Below are positions 14,823 through 15,216 of a stretch of DNA of 15,216 bases, in pieces. The DNA is from TMED23 sp964643045 (GTDB lineage Bacteria; Pseudomonadota; Alphaproteobacteria; Rhodospirillales; UBA2165). The first letter of the stretch is position 1; each line of letters begins with the position of its first letter. Location: the NCBI GenBank assembly GCA_964643045.1, contig CAZXSC010000066.1:1-15216 (forward strand). The letters are read 5' to 3'. Below the pieces are notes generated by a model. That model was not told where the DNA came from. It searched no databases and saw nothing but the letters and a program-made list of their open reading frames with translations. A program made the position numbers and the translations under genes.

Positions 14823-15216
14823 ATGGCTACGAAGACACAGCTTCAAACTGGTAAACATAAGAGCTTATTTTCTTTTGATAATAGTTACGCGCGCCTACCA
14901 GAGCGTTTTTTCCAGCGGATTTTACCTGTTCCGGTTGAAAAGCCAAAACTTGTTGATTTCAATCAGATTTTGTTTGAAGAGTTGGGGTTATATGCCCAAA
15001 ATTATTTAGGAACGACAGGCGCTGAAATTTTTGCAGGTAATCTTATCCCCTCTGGTGCGGAGCCGATCGCTCTAGCTTATGCGGGTCATCAATTTGGAAA
15101 TTTTGTCCCACAATTAGGTGATGGGCGTGCAATTTTACTAGGCGAAATTATTGATAAGAAAAATAAGCGGTGGGACATCCAGCTTAAAGGTTCGGGGCAA
15201 ACTTCTTTCTCACGCA
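14823..15216 (+). CDS. selO: Protein adenylyltransferase SelO/YdiU, N-terminal part (3' end outside window)
   Basis: SelO is a pseudokinase-fold enzyme that transfers AMP from ATP to Ser, Thr or Tyr of target proteins and is linked to oxidative-stress response. The 131 visible residues of about 480 match closely: SFDNSYARLPERFF (17-30), the signature YAGHQFGNFVPQLGDGRA (86-103) followed by LLGE, and QLKGSGQTSFSR (120-131), whose Lys is the expected ATP-contact position. The catalytic Asp residues lie beyond the window. The ATG is the best start, although no strong ribosome site precedes it. It follows the permease remnant by 121 bases, with an inverted repeat in between. Confidence 0.95.
   Translation, partial: MATKTQLQTGKHKSLFSFDNSYARLPERFFQRILPVPVEKPKLVDFNQILFEELGLYAQNYLGTTGAEIFAGNLIPSGAEPIALAYAGHQFGNFVPQLGDGRAILLGEIIDKKNKRWDIQLKGSGQTSFSR

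Overview
The window looks like a piece of an AT-rich alphaproteobacterial genome, most likely a free-living, flagellated, possibly marine relative of the Rhodospirillales. This is judged from the style of the proteins (GltB, PomA/PomB-like stator, CHASE2 cyclase, tandem-CBS protein, SelO) and not from any marker gene. It contains a run of 100 N, so it comes from a scaffolded draft or metagenome assembly. I see no rRNA, tRNA, CRISPR array, insertion sequence or phage gene.

Layout from left to right: the N-terminal third of glutamate synthase large chain gltB (minus, runs off the left edge); a 783-base gap without a convincing gene; a metallo-beta-lactamase-fold hydrolase (plus); a two-gene flagellar stator operon of PomA/MotA and PomB/MotB type (minus); a 470-base gap; a CHASE2 membrane adenylate cyclase (plus, TTG start); a TolC-type outer-membrane efflux protein (minus); a soluble GAF-GAF-PAS adenylate cyclase (minus), preceded by and overlapping a gene for a coiled coil built from 36-residue repeats, which holds the N gap; a tandem-CBS protein (plus); a secreted or anchored ankyrin/low-complexity protein (minus); a decayed TauE/SafE permease (plus); and the start of selO (plus, runs off the right edge).

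The common theme of the middle 10 kb is cyclic-nucleotide signalling. Two class III cyclases of different input type lie 1.7 kb apart. One senses the periplasm through CHASE2. The other is cytoplasmic and resembles cyanobacterial CyaB1, with a complete NKFDE signature in its second GAF domain, so it may be stimulated by its own product. Both end in the same C-terminal module: a TPR-like helix containing YRxxxWDKA, followed by a terminal DWDGV tail. The 36-residue-repeat coiled coil overlaps the second cyclase by 8 bases, so the pair is probably translationally coupled and may work as a complex. An MBL-fold hydrolase resembling cyclic phosphodiesterases and a stator operon are close by and are possible partners (turnover and motility), but that link rests only on proximity.

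The most unusual items are the coiled-coil repeat gene with its unresolved copy number, the shared C-terminal cyclase module, the basic insert in the CHASE2 sensor, and the permease remnant with two single-base frameshifts.
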